DNA from: Candidatus Bathyarchaeota archaeon
GTDB taxonomy: Archaea > Thermoproteota > Bathyarchaeia > TCS64
NCBI GenBank assembly: GCA_026394265.1
Contig: JAPKYO010000007.1
Span: 1 to 64,000 of the forward strand
DNA: 64,000 nt
Direction: 5' to 3'
The notes under the pieces: model-generated
Told to the model about the DNA's origin: nothing
The model's input: the letters and a program-made list of their open reading frames with translations, nothing else
Database searches by the model: none
Position numbers and translations under genes: made by a program
Shown: positions 34,172 to 43,790 of the stretch, one piece after another
Layout of the letters: the number at the start of each line of letters is the position of its first letter
Numbering within the stretch: position 1 is the first letter of the stretch

Positions 34172-36574
34172 ATGGAATCGATCCTATTTACCTCTGGTAT
34201 CAGCCTATTCGAACAAATTGCCCTGATAGTCGTCGTTCTGACGGGAATCGCTGCCCTGTGCTACGCCTGGATCTTGGCTAAGAGGGTCCTCAGGGAGGAT
34301 CCTGGGACGCCGAAGATGCAGGAGGTGTCAAACGCAATCCGGGAGGGGGCCGTGGCATACCTCAACAAGCAGATGTCGGTTGTCATACCCATCGCTATCA
34401 TTCTCGCCTTCGCCCTTTTCCTCACGGCGTATCTGGCCGGTTCGCCTTGGGACATCTCCATCGGGCGAGGCGTAGCCCTACTAGTGGGTGCTGGTTGCTC
34501 GCTCGCCATCGGGCAGATCGGTCTCCGATACATCGGGACACGCGCCAACGTACGCGTCGCGCAGCAGGCTCGGATAGGCTCCTTTAAGGACGCCCTCAGG
34601 GTGGCGTACCACGCGGGGACGATCGCCGGGATGCTCGCCGACGGCCTGGGTCTGCTTGGTGGCACGATTATTTTCCTCCTCTATGGCCGCCACGCCCCCG
34701 AGGTCCTCCTCGGCTTCGGCTTCGGTGGCACCATCCTCGCCATGTTCATGCGTGTCGGCGGTGGCATCTACACGAAGGCCGCCGACGTTGGCGCAGACCT
34801 CGTCGGAAAGGTCGAGGCGGGCATCCCCGAGGATGACCCGAGGAACGCGGCGTCCATCGCCGACCTCGTCGGTGACAACGTCGGGGACTTCAGCGGCATG
34901 GCTGAGGACGTCTTCGAGTCATACGAGGTCACCATCGTCTCCGCCATGATACTCGGCTTGGCCGTGATGCAGGTCGACCCCGCGCACAGCCTGAAGTGGA
35001 TCGTCTTCCCCCTGCTGGTTCGCGCCATAGGTGTCTTCAGCTCCATAATCGGAACCTACGCGGTCGCCCTCTGGCCGGTGAAGGAGGACGCCTTCCGCGC
35101 CATGGACATAAGCTACGACCTATCCTCAGTCATCTCGATAGTGTCCTTCTTCCTGCTCTCATGGTTCTACGCACAGGACCTCAGGCTCTTCTCCGCTACC
35201 GCGACTGGTATCCTACTCGCCATCGCGTTCAACAAGTACACTGGCGCCTTCACGGAGCGGGGCACCGCCGCGGTGAACGACATAGTTAACTCGGCGAAGT
35301 CTGGGCCCGCCCTCGTCATCCTCAGCGGCTTGGCGATGGGCTACGAGAGCACCGTCTGGGCCCTCCTCATCATAGTCGTGTCCATAATACTGTCCATATC
35401 CATCTACTCCTTCACCTTCCCCGCGGCGATGATCACCACGACGCTGGTGTTGACCGGCGTCGTGGCGCTTGTCATCGGCTACATCCTAGCGAAGCGCTCC
35501 AAGAAGATCGAGTTGGGCGTCTTCGGGGCCGTCGCCGTCGTTGTGCTCGGCATCATATTCACAAGCTTCAAGGCCCCGGACACCAGCGCGGTCCTCTTCA
35601 TCACCTACTCCATCGCGCTCAGCGGCATCGGCATGCTCTCCCACACAGGAAACAACCTCGCCATGGACGCCTTCGGCCCCATCTCGGATAACGCAGGCGG
35701 CATCGCCGAGATGTGCAAGGAGGAGTTCGACAGCGAGGAGGGTCAGAGGACCCTCTCCGAGCTCGACGCGACCGGGAACACGACCAAGGCGATCACCAAG
35801 GGGATCGCCATCGCCTCCGCCGTCATCGCGGCGGTCAGCCTATTCGGTTCATACATTGAGACGCTCCAGCAATCTGGGGGCGCCCCCATCATCTTGGACA
35901 TCGCGGATCCGCGCGTCTTCATAGGCATCCTGCTCGGCGGGGCGCTGCCCTTCCTGTTCAGCTCCGTGCTCCTACGCGCCGTCCAGAGGGCAGCCTCCCT
36001 CATAGTCGAGGAGGTGCGTAAGCAGTTCCACATACCCGGCGTGATGGAGGGAACCGTCAAGCCCGACTACGGCGCCGTAGTAACCATCTGCACACAGGCA
36101 GCACAGAGCGAGCTGATCAGCGTCGCCCTGCTGGCCGTCCTGATGCCCATAGTCGTCGGTCTCCTCATCGGCGACCTCGCACTCGGCGGATTCCTCGCGG
36201 GGATAATCGTGACCGGCCAGCTCCTCGCCGTCTTCATGGCGAACGCGGGAGGCGCTTGGGACAACGCCAAGAAGCAGATCGAGGGGGAGCCCAGCGACGT
36301 GGCGAAGAACACGGGCAAGCGCTCCGAGAGGCACAAGGCGAGCGTCATCGGCGACACGGTCGGCGACCCACTGAAGGACACCGCGGGTCCCGCCCTCAAC
36401 CCGATGATCAAGGTCGTCAACCTCGTCTCCCTGCTCATCGCCCCGCTCCTGCTCGTCGTCTCCCGTGGAAACGCAAACATGCAGCTGTTCGGCTACGCTG
36501 TCGGCTTCATCCTCCTCGGGGTGATCGCCTACGCGGTCCTCAGGAGCAAGAGGGCGAACCCCCACCAACTATAG
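34172..36574 (+). CDS. hppA: Membrane-bound proton-pumping pyrophosphatase, K+-independent type
   Basis: An 800-residue, roughly 16-helix pump that couples PPi hydrolysis to H+ export. Catalytic loops are visible: GGGIYTKAADVGADLVGKVEAGIPEDDPRNAASIADLVGDNVGD with the substrate aspartates, DAFGPISDNAGGIAEM, and GDTVGDPLKDTAGPALNP. In the GNTTKAITKG motif a lysine stands where K+-dependent enzymes carry alanine, so activity should not need K+. The pump spares ATP and could energise the many transporters encoded nearby. Confidence 0.95.
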   Translation: MESILFTSGISLFEQIALIVVVLTGIAALCYAWILAKRVLREDPGTPKMQEVSNAIREGAVAYLNKQMSVVIPIAIILAFALFLTAYLAGSPWDISIGRGVALLVGAGCSLAIGQIGLRYIGTRANVRVAQQARIGSFKDALRVAYHAGTIAGMLADGLGLLGGTIIFLLYGRHAPEVLLGFGFGGTILAMFMRVGGGIYTKAADVGADLVGKVEAGIPEDDPRNAASIADLVGDNVGDFSGMAEDVFESYEVTIVSAMILGLAVMQVDPAHSLKWIVFPLLVRAIGVFSSIIGTYAVALWPVKEDAFRAMDISYDLSSVISIVSFFLLSWFYAQDLRLFSATATGILLAIAFNKYTGAFTERGTAAVNDIVNSAKSGPALVILSGLAMGYESTVWALLIIVVSIILSISIYSFTFPAAMITTTLVLTGVVALVIGYILAKRSKKIELGVFGAVAVVVLGIIFTSFKAPDTSAVLFITYSIALSGIGMLSHTGNNLAMDAFGPISDNAGGIAEMCKEEFDSEEGQRTLSELDATGNTTKAITKGIAIASAVIAAVSLFGSYIETLQQSGGAPIILDIADPRVFIGILLGGALPFLFSSVLLRAVQRAASLIVEEVRKQFHIPGVMEGTVKPDYGAVVTICTQAAQSELISVALLAVLMPIVVGLLIGDLALGGFLAGIIVTGQLLAVFMANAGGAWDNAKKQIEGEPSDVAKNTGKRSERHKASVIGDTVGDPLKDTAGPALNPMIKVVNLVSLLIAPLLLVVSRGNANMQLFGYAVGFILLGVIAYAVLRSKRANPHQL

Positions 36575-36692
36575 GGTTAGGCCAAGGGCGGAGGTCCGCC
36601 TCTGGTCTCTTTTCAACCCGACTCAACTGACTTTTGAAAGATGTCTTCTCTTTTGATGCACGCGGATTTTAACCCCTTACCGAAACGAATCA

Positions 36693-36702
36693 ACGTTAAA
36701 TC
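36693..36702 (+). promoter_or_regulatory. TATA box of M20 amidohydrolase gene
   Basis: ACGTTAAATC is centred 28 bases before ATG 36726, predicting a leaderless mRNA. Confidence 0.6.
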
Positions 36703-36725
36703 TGAATCACACACACCTATCAGCC

Positions 36726-38024
36726 ATGTCCAAGGACTCAATCAAGCGGAAGGTCGTTGACGCGATCGACGTGCGCGCTGACGAGATAATCGAGATCGGC
36801 GAGACGATCTGGAAAAAGCCCGAGCTCGGCTTCAAGGAGTGGAAGACCGCCGAGCTCACCGAGAAGAAGTACGCGGAAATGGGCTGGACATACGAGGGGA
36901 AGATAGGGATCACTGGCTCTAAGGCGTACCTGAAGAAGAAGGGCAAGGGACCCGTTGTGGGCGTCATCGGTGAGCTCGACGCCATTCGTGTCCCCGACCA
37001 CCCCGAGTGCGACCCAATCACCGGCGCAGCCCACAGCTGCGGCCACAACGCACAGATGGCCGCCATGCTCGGAGCCGGCTTCGGCCTCAACGACGTCATG
37101 GGTGAACTCGACGGCAACGTCGCCCTACTAACCGTCCCCGCCGAGGAGTACCTCGAGATCGACTACCGGAATAACCTCAGGGAGAAGAAGCAGCTCGAGT
37201 TCTTCGGTGGCAAGCAGGAGTTCATACGCCTCGGATACATGAAGGACATTGACATCAGCATCGGCAGCCACACGGACAGCGAGATCAAGGAGAAGCTGAG
37301 CGTCGGCGGCAGCAATAACGGCTTCGTGGGCAAGATGGTCCACTACATCGGGCAGGAGGCACACGCGGGCGGCTCGCCACACAAGGGGATAAACGCCCTG
37401 AACGCGGCGATGCTCGGCCTAATGGCAATCCACGCCCAGCGCGAGACATTCAAGGACGAGGACACCATCCGCGTCCACCCAATAATCACGAAGGGGGGCG
37501 AGATAGTGAACAACGTCCCCGCCGACGTCCGTATGGAGAGCTACGTCAGGGGCAAGACCGTCGAGGCGATCAAGGACGCCAACGTCAAGGTGAACAGGGC
37601 GCTGCGCGCTGGCGCCATGGCGGTCGGCGCTGAGGTCGAGATAGACGACCACCCTGGCTACATGCCCTACATCAAGGACGCCGCCCTCGACGCGGTCCTC
37701 AAGGCGAACGCCTCCGCCCTCGTGGGGGATGAGCAGATCAAGGTCAAGGGGCACAGCACGGGCTCCACGGACCTAGGCGACTTCAGCTGCATAATGCCCA
37801 CCACAAGCATCGGCATGGGCGGATGCACCGGCGCGGGCCACAGCCGCCACTTCAAGATAGTCGACAAGGAGACCGCATACATCCTCCCCGCCAAGGTCAT
37901 GGCCCTCACCTGCGTCGACCTCCTATACGACAAGGCGAAGCTCGCCAAGGAGATCACCAAGGGCTTCAAGCCCACCATACCCCCGGGCGACTACGAGGGC
38001 TTCATGAAGAGCCTCGTCGCCTAA
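36726..38024 (+). CDS. M20 family amidohydrolase (aminoacylase/carboxypeptidase type)
   Basis: A 432-residue dinuclear-zinc hydrolase. It has IGETIWKKPELGFKEWKTAE, GELDAI, AAHSCGHNAQMAAML with the metal histidine, VPAEE with the catalytic/metal glutamates, the dimerisation-domain KMVHYIGQEAHAGGSPHKGINAL, and the C-terminal GHSTGSTDLGD and GAGHSRHF. It resembles the AbgB/amidohydrolase branch (p-aminobenzoyl-glutamate, N-acyl amino acids). The substrate is uncertain. Confidence 0.9.
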   Translation: MSKDSIKRKVVDAIDVRADEIIEIGETIWKKPELGFKEWKTAELTEKKYAEMGWTYEGKIGITGSKAYLKKKGKGPVVGVIGELDAIRVPDHPECDPITGAAHSCGHNAQMAAMLGAGFGLNDVMGELDGNVALLTVPAEEYLEIDYRNNLREKKQLEFFGGKQEFIRLGYMKDIDISIGSHTDSEIKEKLSVGGSNNGFVGKMVHYIGQEAHAGGSPHKGINALNAAMLGLMAIHAQRETFKDEDTIRVHPIITKGGEIVNNVPADVRMESYVRGKTVEAIKDANVKVNRALRAGAMAVGAEVEIDDHPGYMPYIKDAALDAVLKANASALVGDEQIKVKGHSTGSTDLGDFSCIMPTTSIGMGGCTGAGHSRHFKIVDKETAYILPAKVMALTCVDLLYDKAKLAKEITKGFKPTIPPGDYEGFMKSLVA

Positions 38025-38072
38025 ACCATTTATCCGTGGTTCCCCTCCTCCCCTTTGGGGCGCTTCTGCTTG

Positions 38073-38897
38073 ATGGAGTACCGTGAGATCGCTAAGGGCG
38101 TCAGCATACCGATCCTCGGCCTTGGGACGTGGGGGATGGGTGGCAGGGAGGCTCCCGACAAGGCCAGGGACAGCGAGACAGTCACCGCCATAAGGATGGG
38201 CGTCGAACTCGGCCTGACCCACCTAGACACCGCCGAGTACTACGGCGCCGGGCACGCGGAGGAGCTAGTCGGCGAGGCCATCGAGGGCATGGACCGGGGC
38301 AAGCTCTTCATCACCTCCAAGGTATGGCATAACCACCTACAAAGAGACGACCTCCTACGCTCAATGAAGGCGAGCCTGAAGCGCCTCGGCGTCGACAACG
38401 TCGACCTCTACCTCGTCCACTGGCCCAACCCCGACGTGCCCCTTAGGGAGACGATGGGTGCCATGGATGAGTGCGTCAAGGAAGGCTACACAAAGTACAT
38501 CGGCGTCAGTAACTTCAGCGCCCAGCTCATGGAGGAGGCCCAGACCTGCCTCAAGGAGACGCGCCTCATCGCAAATCAGGTCCAGTACAGCCTACTCGAC
38601 CAGAAGCCCCGCATGGAGCTGCTCCCCGCCTGCAGGAAGATGGGCATCAGCCTCATCGCATACCGCCCGCTGGAGCGCGGTGCAATACTACAGACATCAA
38701 ACCCGGTGATGGACGAGATCGCGGAGGCCCACGGCAAGACGCGTGTCCAGGTCGCCCTCAACTGGCTCATAGCGCAGGACGGCGTCTTCACCATCCCGAA
38801 GTCGACGAACCCCGTCCACCTCATGGAGTTCATGGGCGCCCTTGGGTGGCGCCTAAACCCCGAGGAGTGGGCGCGTCTCGCCGAAGCCTACAGGTGA
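38073..38897 (+). CDS. Aldo/keto reductase
   Basis: A 274-residue NAD(P)H-dependent reductase with a TIM-barrel fold. The catalytic tetrad can be placed: aspartate in HLDTAEYYGAG with its tyrosine, lysine in FITSKVWHNH, histidine in LYLVHWPNPD. ISLIAYRPLERG and the cofactor segment TIPKSTNPVHLMEF are typical. Substrate is unknown. ATG 38073 fits the family start. It shares its strand and spacing with the amidohydrolase but has no clear common function with it. Confidence 0.92.
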   Translation: MEYREIAKGVSIPILGLGTWGMGGREAPDKARDSETVTAIRMGVELGLTHLDTAEYYGAGHAEELVGEAIEGMDRGKLFITSKVWHNHLQRDDLLRSMKASLKRLGVDNVDLYLVHWPNPDVPLRETMGAMDECVKEGYTKYIGVSNFSAQLMEEAQTCLKETRLIANQVQYSLLDQKPRMELLPACRKMGISLIAYRPLERGAILQTSNPVMDEIAEAHGKTRVQVALNWLIAQDGVFTIPKSTNPVHLMEFMGALGWRLNPEEWARLAEAYR

Positions 38898-38946
38898 ATC
38901 GGCGACGAGCATACCCTCGGAGAAGGCAGCACTCACCGCGTGGCTC

Positions 38947-39807
38947 ATGGATGAGGGCACGAGGCTCGGATTCCACGCCGAGGCCAACTACTCCAGCCCC
39001 GAGGACAACGCAGTCGCCGAGGCCGCGTGGTTACTGAACCCCCGCCAGAAACCCGTCTTCACGTTTACCATCGAGGAGGCGGACCCCATGAGGCTGGCGG
39101 CATCAGCCCTACAGTGGGTGGGGTCATCAACCGAACCCAAGTCATGGGTGCACACCTGCATCCTCCCAAGCGGATCAGCCGACCTCCTATCTTCGTTTCT
39201 CCTTCCAAAGAGCGTCATAGTATACGATGGGCGGAGTCTAGCCGTTCTCAGCCATGATCTCGAAGAGCACGTGGCCCGGATGGTTCGGCTTCTCCGACTC
39301 TACACAGACGACGAACCCGGGGGAAGCATCCCCGAGACAGTGAAGCGGCTCTCACGCCTCACCGCCGAGTGGCCAAAAGGCATGTGGAGCTCACGGCTTA
39401 GCCTCAAGGCACAAACAGCATTCACCGATGAGGGCCTGTACATATTTGCAGCGGAGGGCTTGGAGGACGATGAAGCCGATGTGCCCGTGTTGAAGCCGAG
39501 CAGGAAGGTCGTGCCCATGGAGCTAACGGGTGGCGGCACCTCCTTCGAGGGCGCCCTGATGCGCCTCACCGAGGCACGGGGTGGAGACCTCACATTCTCG
39601 ACGGAGCACAGGAACTACCCCTTCATCTTCCGCCTCTCAGCCCGTGAAAGCGGCGGCGACTCCACTCTCGACCTCTGGTTCGACGTGGATAAGTCGAACA
39701 TCCCTCAGGCGCTGAGGTTCCGGGAGCTGGTTGAGGGCGTGGTGTCCTCGAAGGCTGCCCTCTTGGCGGGTTCCTCGGGTGAGGTGGCTAGGTTGACCCT
39801 GAGCTAG
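38947..39807 (+). CDS. Protein of unknown function, possible nuclease-like fold
   Basis: A 286-residue soluble protein. The frame stays open upstream of ATG 38947 with family-like sequence (PSEKAALTAWLMDEGTRLGFH) but offers no ATG, GTG or TTG, so the start is uncertain. The segment AEAAWLLNPRQKPVFTFTIEEADPMRLAASALQW recalls the strand-strand-helix of restriction-like nucleases, but the acidic and lysine residues are not clearly placed. No signal peptide or membrane helix. Convergent overlap of four bases with the next gene. Confidence 0.55.
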   Translation: MDEGTRLGFHAEANYSSPEDNAVAEAAWLLNPRQKPVFTFTIEEADPMRLAASALQWVGSSTEPKSWVHTCILPSGSADLLSSFLLPKSVIVYDGRSLAVLSHDLEEHVARMVRLLRLYTDDEPGGSIPETVKRLSRLTAEWPKGMWSSRLSLKAQTAFTDEGLYIFAAEGLEDDEADVPVLKPSRKVVPMELTGGGTSFEGALMRLTEARGGDLTFSTEHRNYPFIFRLSARESGGDSTLDLWFDVDKSNIPQALRFRELVEGVVSSKAALLAGSSGEVARLTLS

Positions 39808-41084
39808 ATCGGCTCCTCATCAACCGTGCGTAGCGGCTTGAAGTGCCACTCGAAGAGGCTCGCGGCGCCGAAGAGGGCCATGCTGCTGAGGAGGAACGTC
39901 ACGGAGTACCCGAAGAAGAAGCTGATGTTGCCGCTGAGGAAGCTGCCGAGGAACATGGCTACGCTGCCTATGGCGCTGTAGATGCCGAGTGTCCCCCCCT
40001 GCCCCTGCTTCGGCAGGAACCTGTAGAGGAGCGCGTTCATCCCGATCGTGATGTTCGTGTACGCCATCCCGATGAGCAGGTAGAGGAGGAGCGTCACGTA
40101 GAGCACGTCGTGGCCGAAGAAGTAGAGGCTCTCGATAGCGGCGAAGAGGAACGCAATGGCGCGCAGCGACAGGAACTCCACCACCATACCTGGGTCCCCC
40201 TTCTTGCTGAAGCCGCTGAACCTCTGGGTACTCGCGAGGCCGTTGATGCACGTGATGAAGATGTTGAGGCCGGTGATCTCGAGGTAGGTGAGGTTGTTTG
40301 CCTTGAGGAAGGGCGTGTAGCTGGTGAAGAAGAGGTTGGCTCCGAGGAAGAAGAGGGCGTTAGTCACCATGATGAGTGGGATGTCCCTCGTCATCGCGCC
40401 GCGTGCATCCTTGATGAGCCCCCTGACGTCATCCACCTTTGGGGTTTTGAGGAGCAGCACGGGGAGGTGGGTGAGGCGCGCGATGAGTGCGTCCGCGTTG
40501 AAGGCGATCGCCTGCCTCTCCGTCGCCGCCTTGGAGTCCTTCACGAGGATCAGGGAGAGGGCGAGCAGGATGGTGCTGAAACCCACGGGGAGGATGGCCA
40601 CCGCGGTCAGGGGCAGTGAGGTGAGGACTATGAACCCGAGGGCGTTCCCCGCGAGGCTCCCGTAGATCATGTACTTGAAGCTCAGCGCGCTCCCCTCACC
40701 GAGGTTCTCCTTCGACACCGTATCCATCAGGAGGAGGCTGAAGACCGTCGGGCTCAGGCTGCTGAAGAAGCTGTAGATGGCGTAGAAGCCGATCATGAGG
40801 TTGACGTCGACGCTCATCGCGATGAGGCTCAGCGTCAGCAGCTGCCCGACGGCGCTCAGGGCGAGAAGTGGCCTGCGTTTCCCGATGTAGTCGGCGAGCC
40901 TCCCCCCTATGAAGGCGGATGGGATGAGCACGATGTTATAAGCCGACGCGGCGAGTCCGATGCTTATCACGCTGCCCCCAAGGTCGAGGATACGCAGAGT
41001 GACGTATGTCCCGATGCAGCTCTGTATCGCGTAGAAGGGTATTATGGCGAAAAGCCAGCGAGGCTTCAGAAACTTCTCCGCCAA
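39804..41084 (-). CDS. Major facilitator superfamily transporter
   Basis: A 426-residue protein with about 12 hydrophobic helices and the inter-helix loop GGRLADYIGKRRPLL, the MFS motif A between helices 2 and 3. A longer cytoplasmic loop in the middle (about residues 185-225) separates the two halves. The substrate is unknown. Shares a short divergent promoter region with the CLC gene. Confidence 0.82.
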   Translation of the reverse strand: MAEKFLKPRWLFAIIPFYAIQSCIGTYVTLRILDLGGSVISIGLAASAYNIVLIPSAFIGGRLADYIGKRRPLLALSAVGQLLTLSLIAMSVDVNLMIGFYAIYSFFSSLSPTVFSLLLMDTVSKENLGEGSALSFKYMIYGSLAGNALGFIVLTSLPLTAVAILPVGFSTILLALSLILVKDSKAATERQAIAFNADALIARLTHLPVLLLKTPKVDDVRGLIKDARGAMTRDIPLIMVTNALFFLGANLFFTSYTPFLKANNLTYLEITGLNIFITCINGLASTQRFSGFSKKGDPGMVVEFLSLRAIAFLFAAIESLYFFGHDVLYVTLLLYLLIGMAYTNITIGMNALLYRFLPKQGQGGTLGIYSAIGSVAMFLGSFLSGNISFFFGYSVTFLLSSMALFGAASLFEWHFKPLRTVDEEPI

Positions 41085-41139
41085 GTTTTAATCTACCCCT
41101 ACTCAGATACCTGCGTTAATCTCACAGGATTAATAAGGG

Positions 41140-42811
41140 TTGATAGGGGACGCGGCGGTCAAACTTCTGGTGGCTCCTGCCCATCGCCACGGGCGTCGTC
41201 GCCGGCGTAGTCGCCACGGGGATAAACGACCTCATCTACTACTCGTGGGAGACCTTCTACGGGGACGCGCTGAAGAACCCGACGCTCTTCTTCGTCTTCC
41301 CCTTCACCGGCCTCGTCCTCAGCTACTTCCTCATCCACCTACTCGCATGGTACCGGACCCCGAAGAGCAGCTTCCACATGATACTGGAGGTCTTCCACCT
41401 CACGCCGAGTGGCATGATACCGCGGGAGGCAATAGTCAAGACGGCATCCGGCCTAGCCACCGCGATATTTGGGGGCTCAGCGGGACCCGAGGGACCCTCG
41501 GCTGTCATATCAGGCGGATTCTCCAGCTGGCTCAACAAGATACTCAAGATAAGAATGGATTCGGGGAAGGCCCTGATGATAGGGGTCGCCGCGGGCTTCT
41601 CCGCGAGCTTCAAGACCCCCCTCACCGGGCTGCTCTTCGCCCTCGAGCTACCATACCGTAAGGACCTTGAGAAGGAGGCATTCATAGAGGCGGCTATCGC
41701 GAGTTCGACGGCCTACCTCGTCTCGGCTGCTCTTGGTGCCCCGAGCCTTGTGCCGACTATTCAGCTCGAAGTCGCGGCGCTGCCCCTGTTCTGGTTGCCG
41801 CTCTCTATGGTCTTCGGGTTGGCAACGGGTGGCGTCGTCTTCATCTTCACGGGGGTCTACGGCGTCTGCGATAGGCTGGCGAAGCGGATAATCATCAAGG
41901 GCGGCTACCCCCTCATGTTGCTGATCGGTGGCTTCCTGCTCGGCGGGATCGGTTACGTGGCGCCTCAGGCCGTCGGCCCCGGTTACCAGATGTTCACCCT
42001 GCTCACAGGCGGCTCCCTGATGGTGCTCGGCATGGTGCTCCTCCTCCGCATCCTCTCCACTGGGGTGACGATGAACTTCGGCGGGACGGGGGGCCTCTTC
42101 CTGCCGACGCTCCTGCTCGGCGGCGCCTGGGGAGCCATAGTAGGCGGCGTCTTCATGCCGTCGATGACCCCCCTCTTCATACTCATGGGCATGGCCGCCT
42201 TCTCCGCCGGGGTCCACAAGATGATGCTCACCCCAATCATCTTCATAGCCGAGGTATACGGCGCCCCAACCATCATACCCATAATACTCGCCACGGTCGT
42301 CTGCTTCTTCATCTCGGGGGCCTACAGCTTCTACCCCATCCAGCCAACAAACAAGGTCGGTCAAGAGGAACTCGCCCTCGAGAGGTTCTACTACAAGGTG
42401 ATGAGGAGCAAGCCGAAGGAGCTTGACAAGTTGACGGCTAGGGACGTGGCCACACCTAACCCTGTGAGTCTCAAGGCCGACATCAGCGTAAGGGAGGCGA
42501 TGGAGGCCTTCGGGAAGACGAGCTTCAGGCTCATGCCCGTCGTCGACGCGGACTCGAAGGTCCTCGGCTACGCCACCCTCGAGGGCCTCGCCTTCCTCTC
42601 GAAGACGGCGCTCGACACGCCGCTGAGCACCGCCGAGCTCCAGCCTCCCCTGATCTTCCCCGAGGGGGAGCCGGTCATGAGCGTGATCGAGAAGATGATC
42701 GAGGGGAACGAGGATCACTGCTTCGTCGTCGACGGCGAGGGGAAGCTGACGGGGATAATCTCGACGATTGACGTGACGCGCCTGTTGATGAGGTACTACA
42801 CGAGTGCCTGA
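41140..42811 (+). CDS. CLC-type chloride channel/antiporter with CBS pair; start unclear
   Basis: The frame from 41147 to 42811 reads FWWLLPIATGVVAGVVATG onwards, then the anion-filter motif GGSAGPEGPSAVISGG with gating glutamate, GVAAGFSASFKTPLTGLLFALE, and NFGGTGGLFLPTLLLGG. A tandem CBS domain ends the protein (about the last 120 residues). No ATG, GTG or TTG precedes the first helix in frame; the first is ATG 41378. A TTG at 41140 in another frame would join perfectly (MIGDAAVK + FWW) with one base removed near 41164, and CTG 41177 is another option. Either a frameshift or non-standard start. Confidence 0.8.
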
Positions 42812-42818
42812 GACCAGG

Positions 42819-43790
42819 CTACTTCTTGGCGACTCTAAGGGTCTCGAACGTGCCGTATCCGCCGGTGACGCCGTCCAGCTCGTACTCCCCGAAGCTCTGG
42901 GCGAGGACGGAGACTTTCCCGTGCTCGTCTAGGAACGGGAGGGGCACGACGGGTCCAGCCTTTCCCTTCAGGATGTGCTTGACGCCGTTACTATCCGTGA
43001 GCTCCAGTACGGAGCTGACGGGGATTACCCCGTCCCTGAACTGTTGGTCGATTATCTTGAAGCCGACGAGTGGCGTGTTCTCGCCGTCCTTCCAGATGTA
43101 GCCACCGACGCTTATGCGCCCGTCGTCTAGGACGATGGCGGCGGGGTTTATGGCGAGGTGCTCGTTGAACCAGACGACGTAGTAGATCCAGTTGCCTACG
43201 CCGGTCCAGTCGCGGACGCCGTGTGTGTGGTCGCGTTCACCGAGGACGTCGCGGAGGACGTAGACGTGTTCGCCGACCCTGATCTCGCCGCTGATCTTGG
43301 CCATCTGTTCCCAGTGCTCGTCGCCGCTCTTCTTCCCGATCTCTAGGGACTCGGGGGTCATATTCTCGCTGTACTCGTAGGTTGGCTGGGCGGGGGTGAA
43401 TTTGAGGTGCATGGTGACGGGCGCCATGGCGGTGATGAGTGAGGGGTTCTCCCTGATCCTGGGGAAGTCGGATGGGTTCTTCACCACAGCCATCCTGCCC
43501 TGGAAGCTGTAGCGCCACGAGCCGTCGGGGCGCCTCTCATGGATCATGCCCGCCGCCTCGAGCCTCTCCGGGTATCCGTTGATCTTCTCGGCGGCTTGGA
43601 AGCCGGCGACTGAGCCGTCGGGGAGGAAGATGAGGAGGAAGGTCGTGCCCTCGTCCTTGTTGGGTTTGAAGCCGAGGCGCGTCATGCCGCTGACGCCGTT
43701 GCTCCTGTCGCTGAAGCAGAGGTAGTAGCTCTCGTTCCACTCCCGGTGCACGCCGGGTCTGTGCGTGAGTGGCTCCATGCTATTGTTCAA
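42819..43790 (-). CDS. Lipocalin-like protein of the DUF7064/CrtC-like group
   Basis: A 323-residue soluble protein rich in beta strands. The motif GERDHTHGVRDW near residue 200 is typical of the hydroxyneurosporene-synthase-like (CrtC-like, DUF7064) families, whose two-lipocalin fold binds hydrophobic molecules; the family call is from memory of that motif. The reaction is unknown. Its start overlaps the end of the PEP-utilising enzyme gene by 11 bases on the same strand, so the two are probably translated together and act on related substrates. Confidence 0.65.
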   Translation of the reverse strand: MNNSMEPLTHRPGVHREWNESYYLCFSDRSNGVSGMTRLGFKPNKDEGTTFLLIFLPDGSVAGFQAAEKINGYPERLEAAGMIHERRPDGSWRYSFQGRMAVVKNPSDFPRIRENPSLITAMAPVTMHLKFTPAQPTYEYSENMTPESLEIGKKSGDEHWEQMAKISGEIRVGEHVYVLRDVLGERDHTHGVRDWTGVGNWIYYVVWFNEHLAINPAAIVLDDGRISVGGYIWKDGENTPLVGFKIIDQQFRDGVIPVSSVLELTDSNGVKHILKGKAGPVVPLPFLDEHGKVSVLAQSFGEYELDGVTGGYGTFETLRVAKK

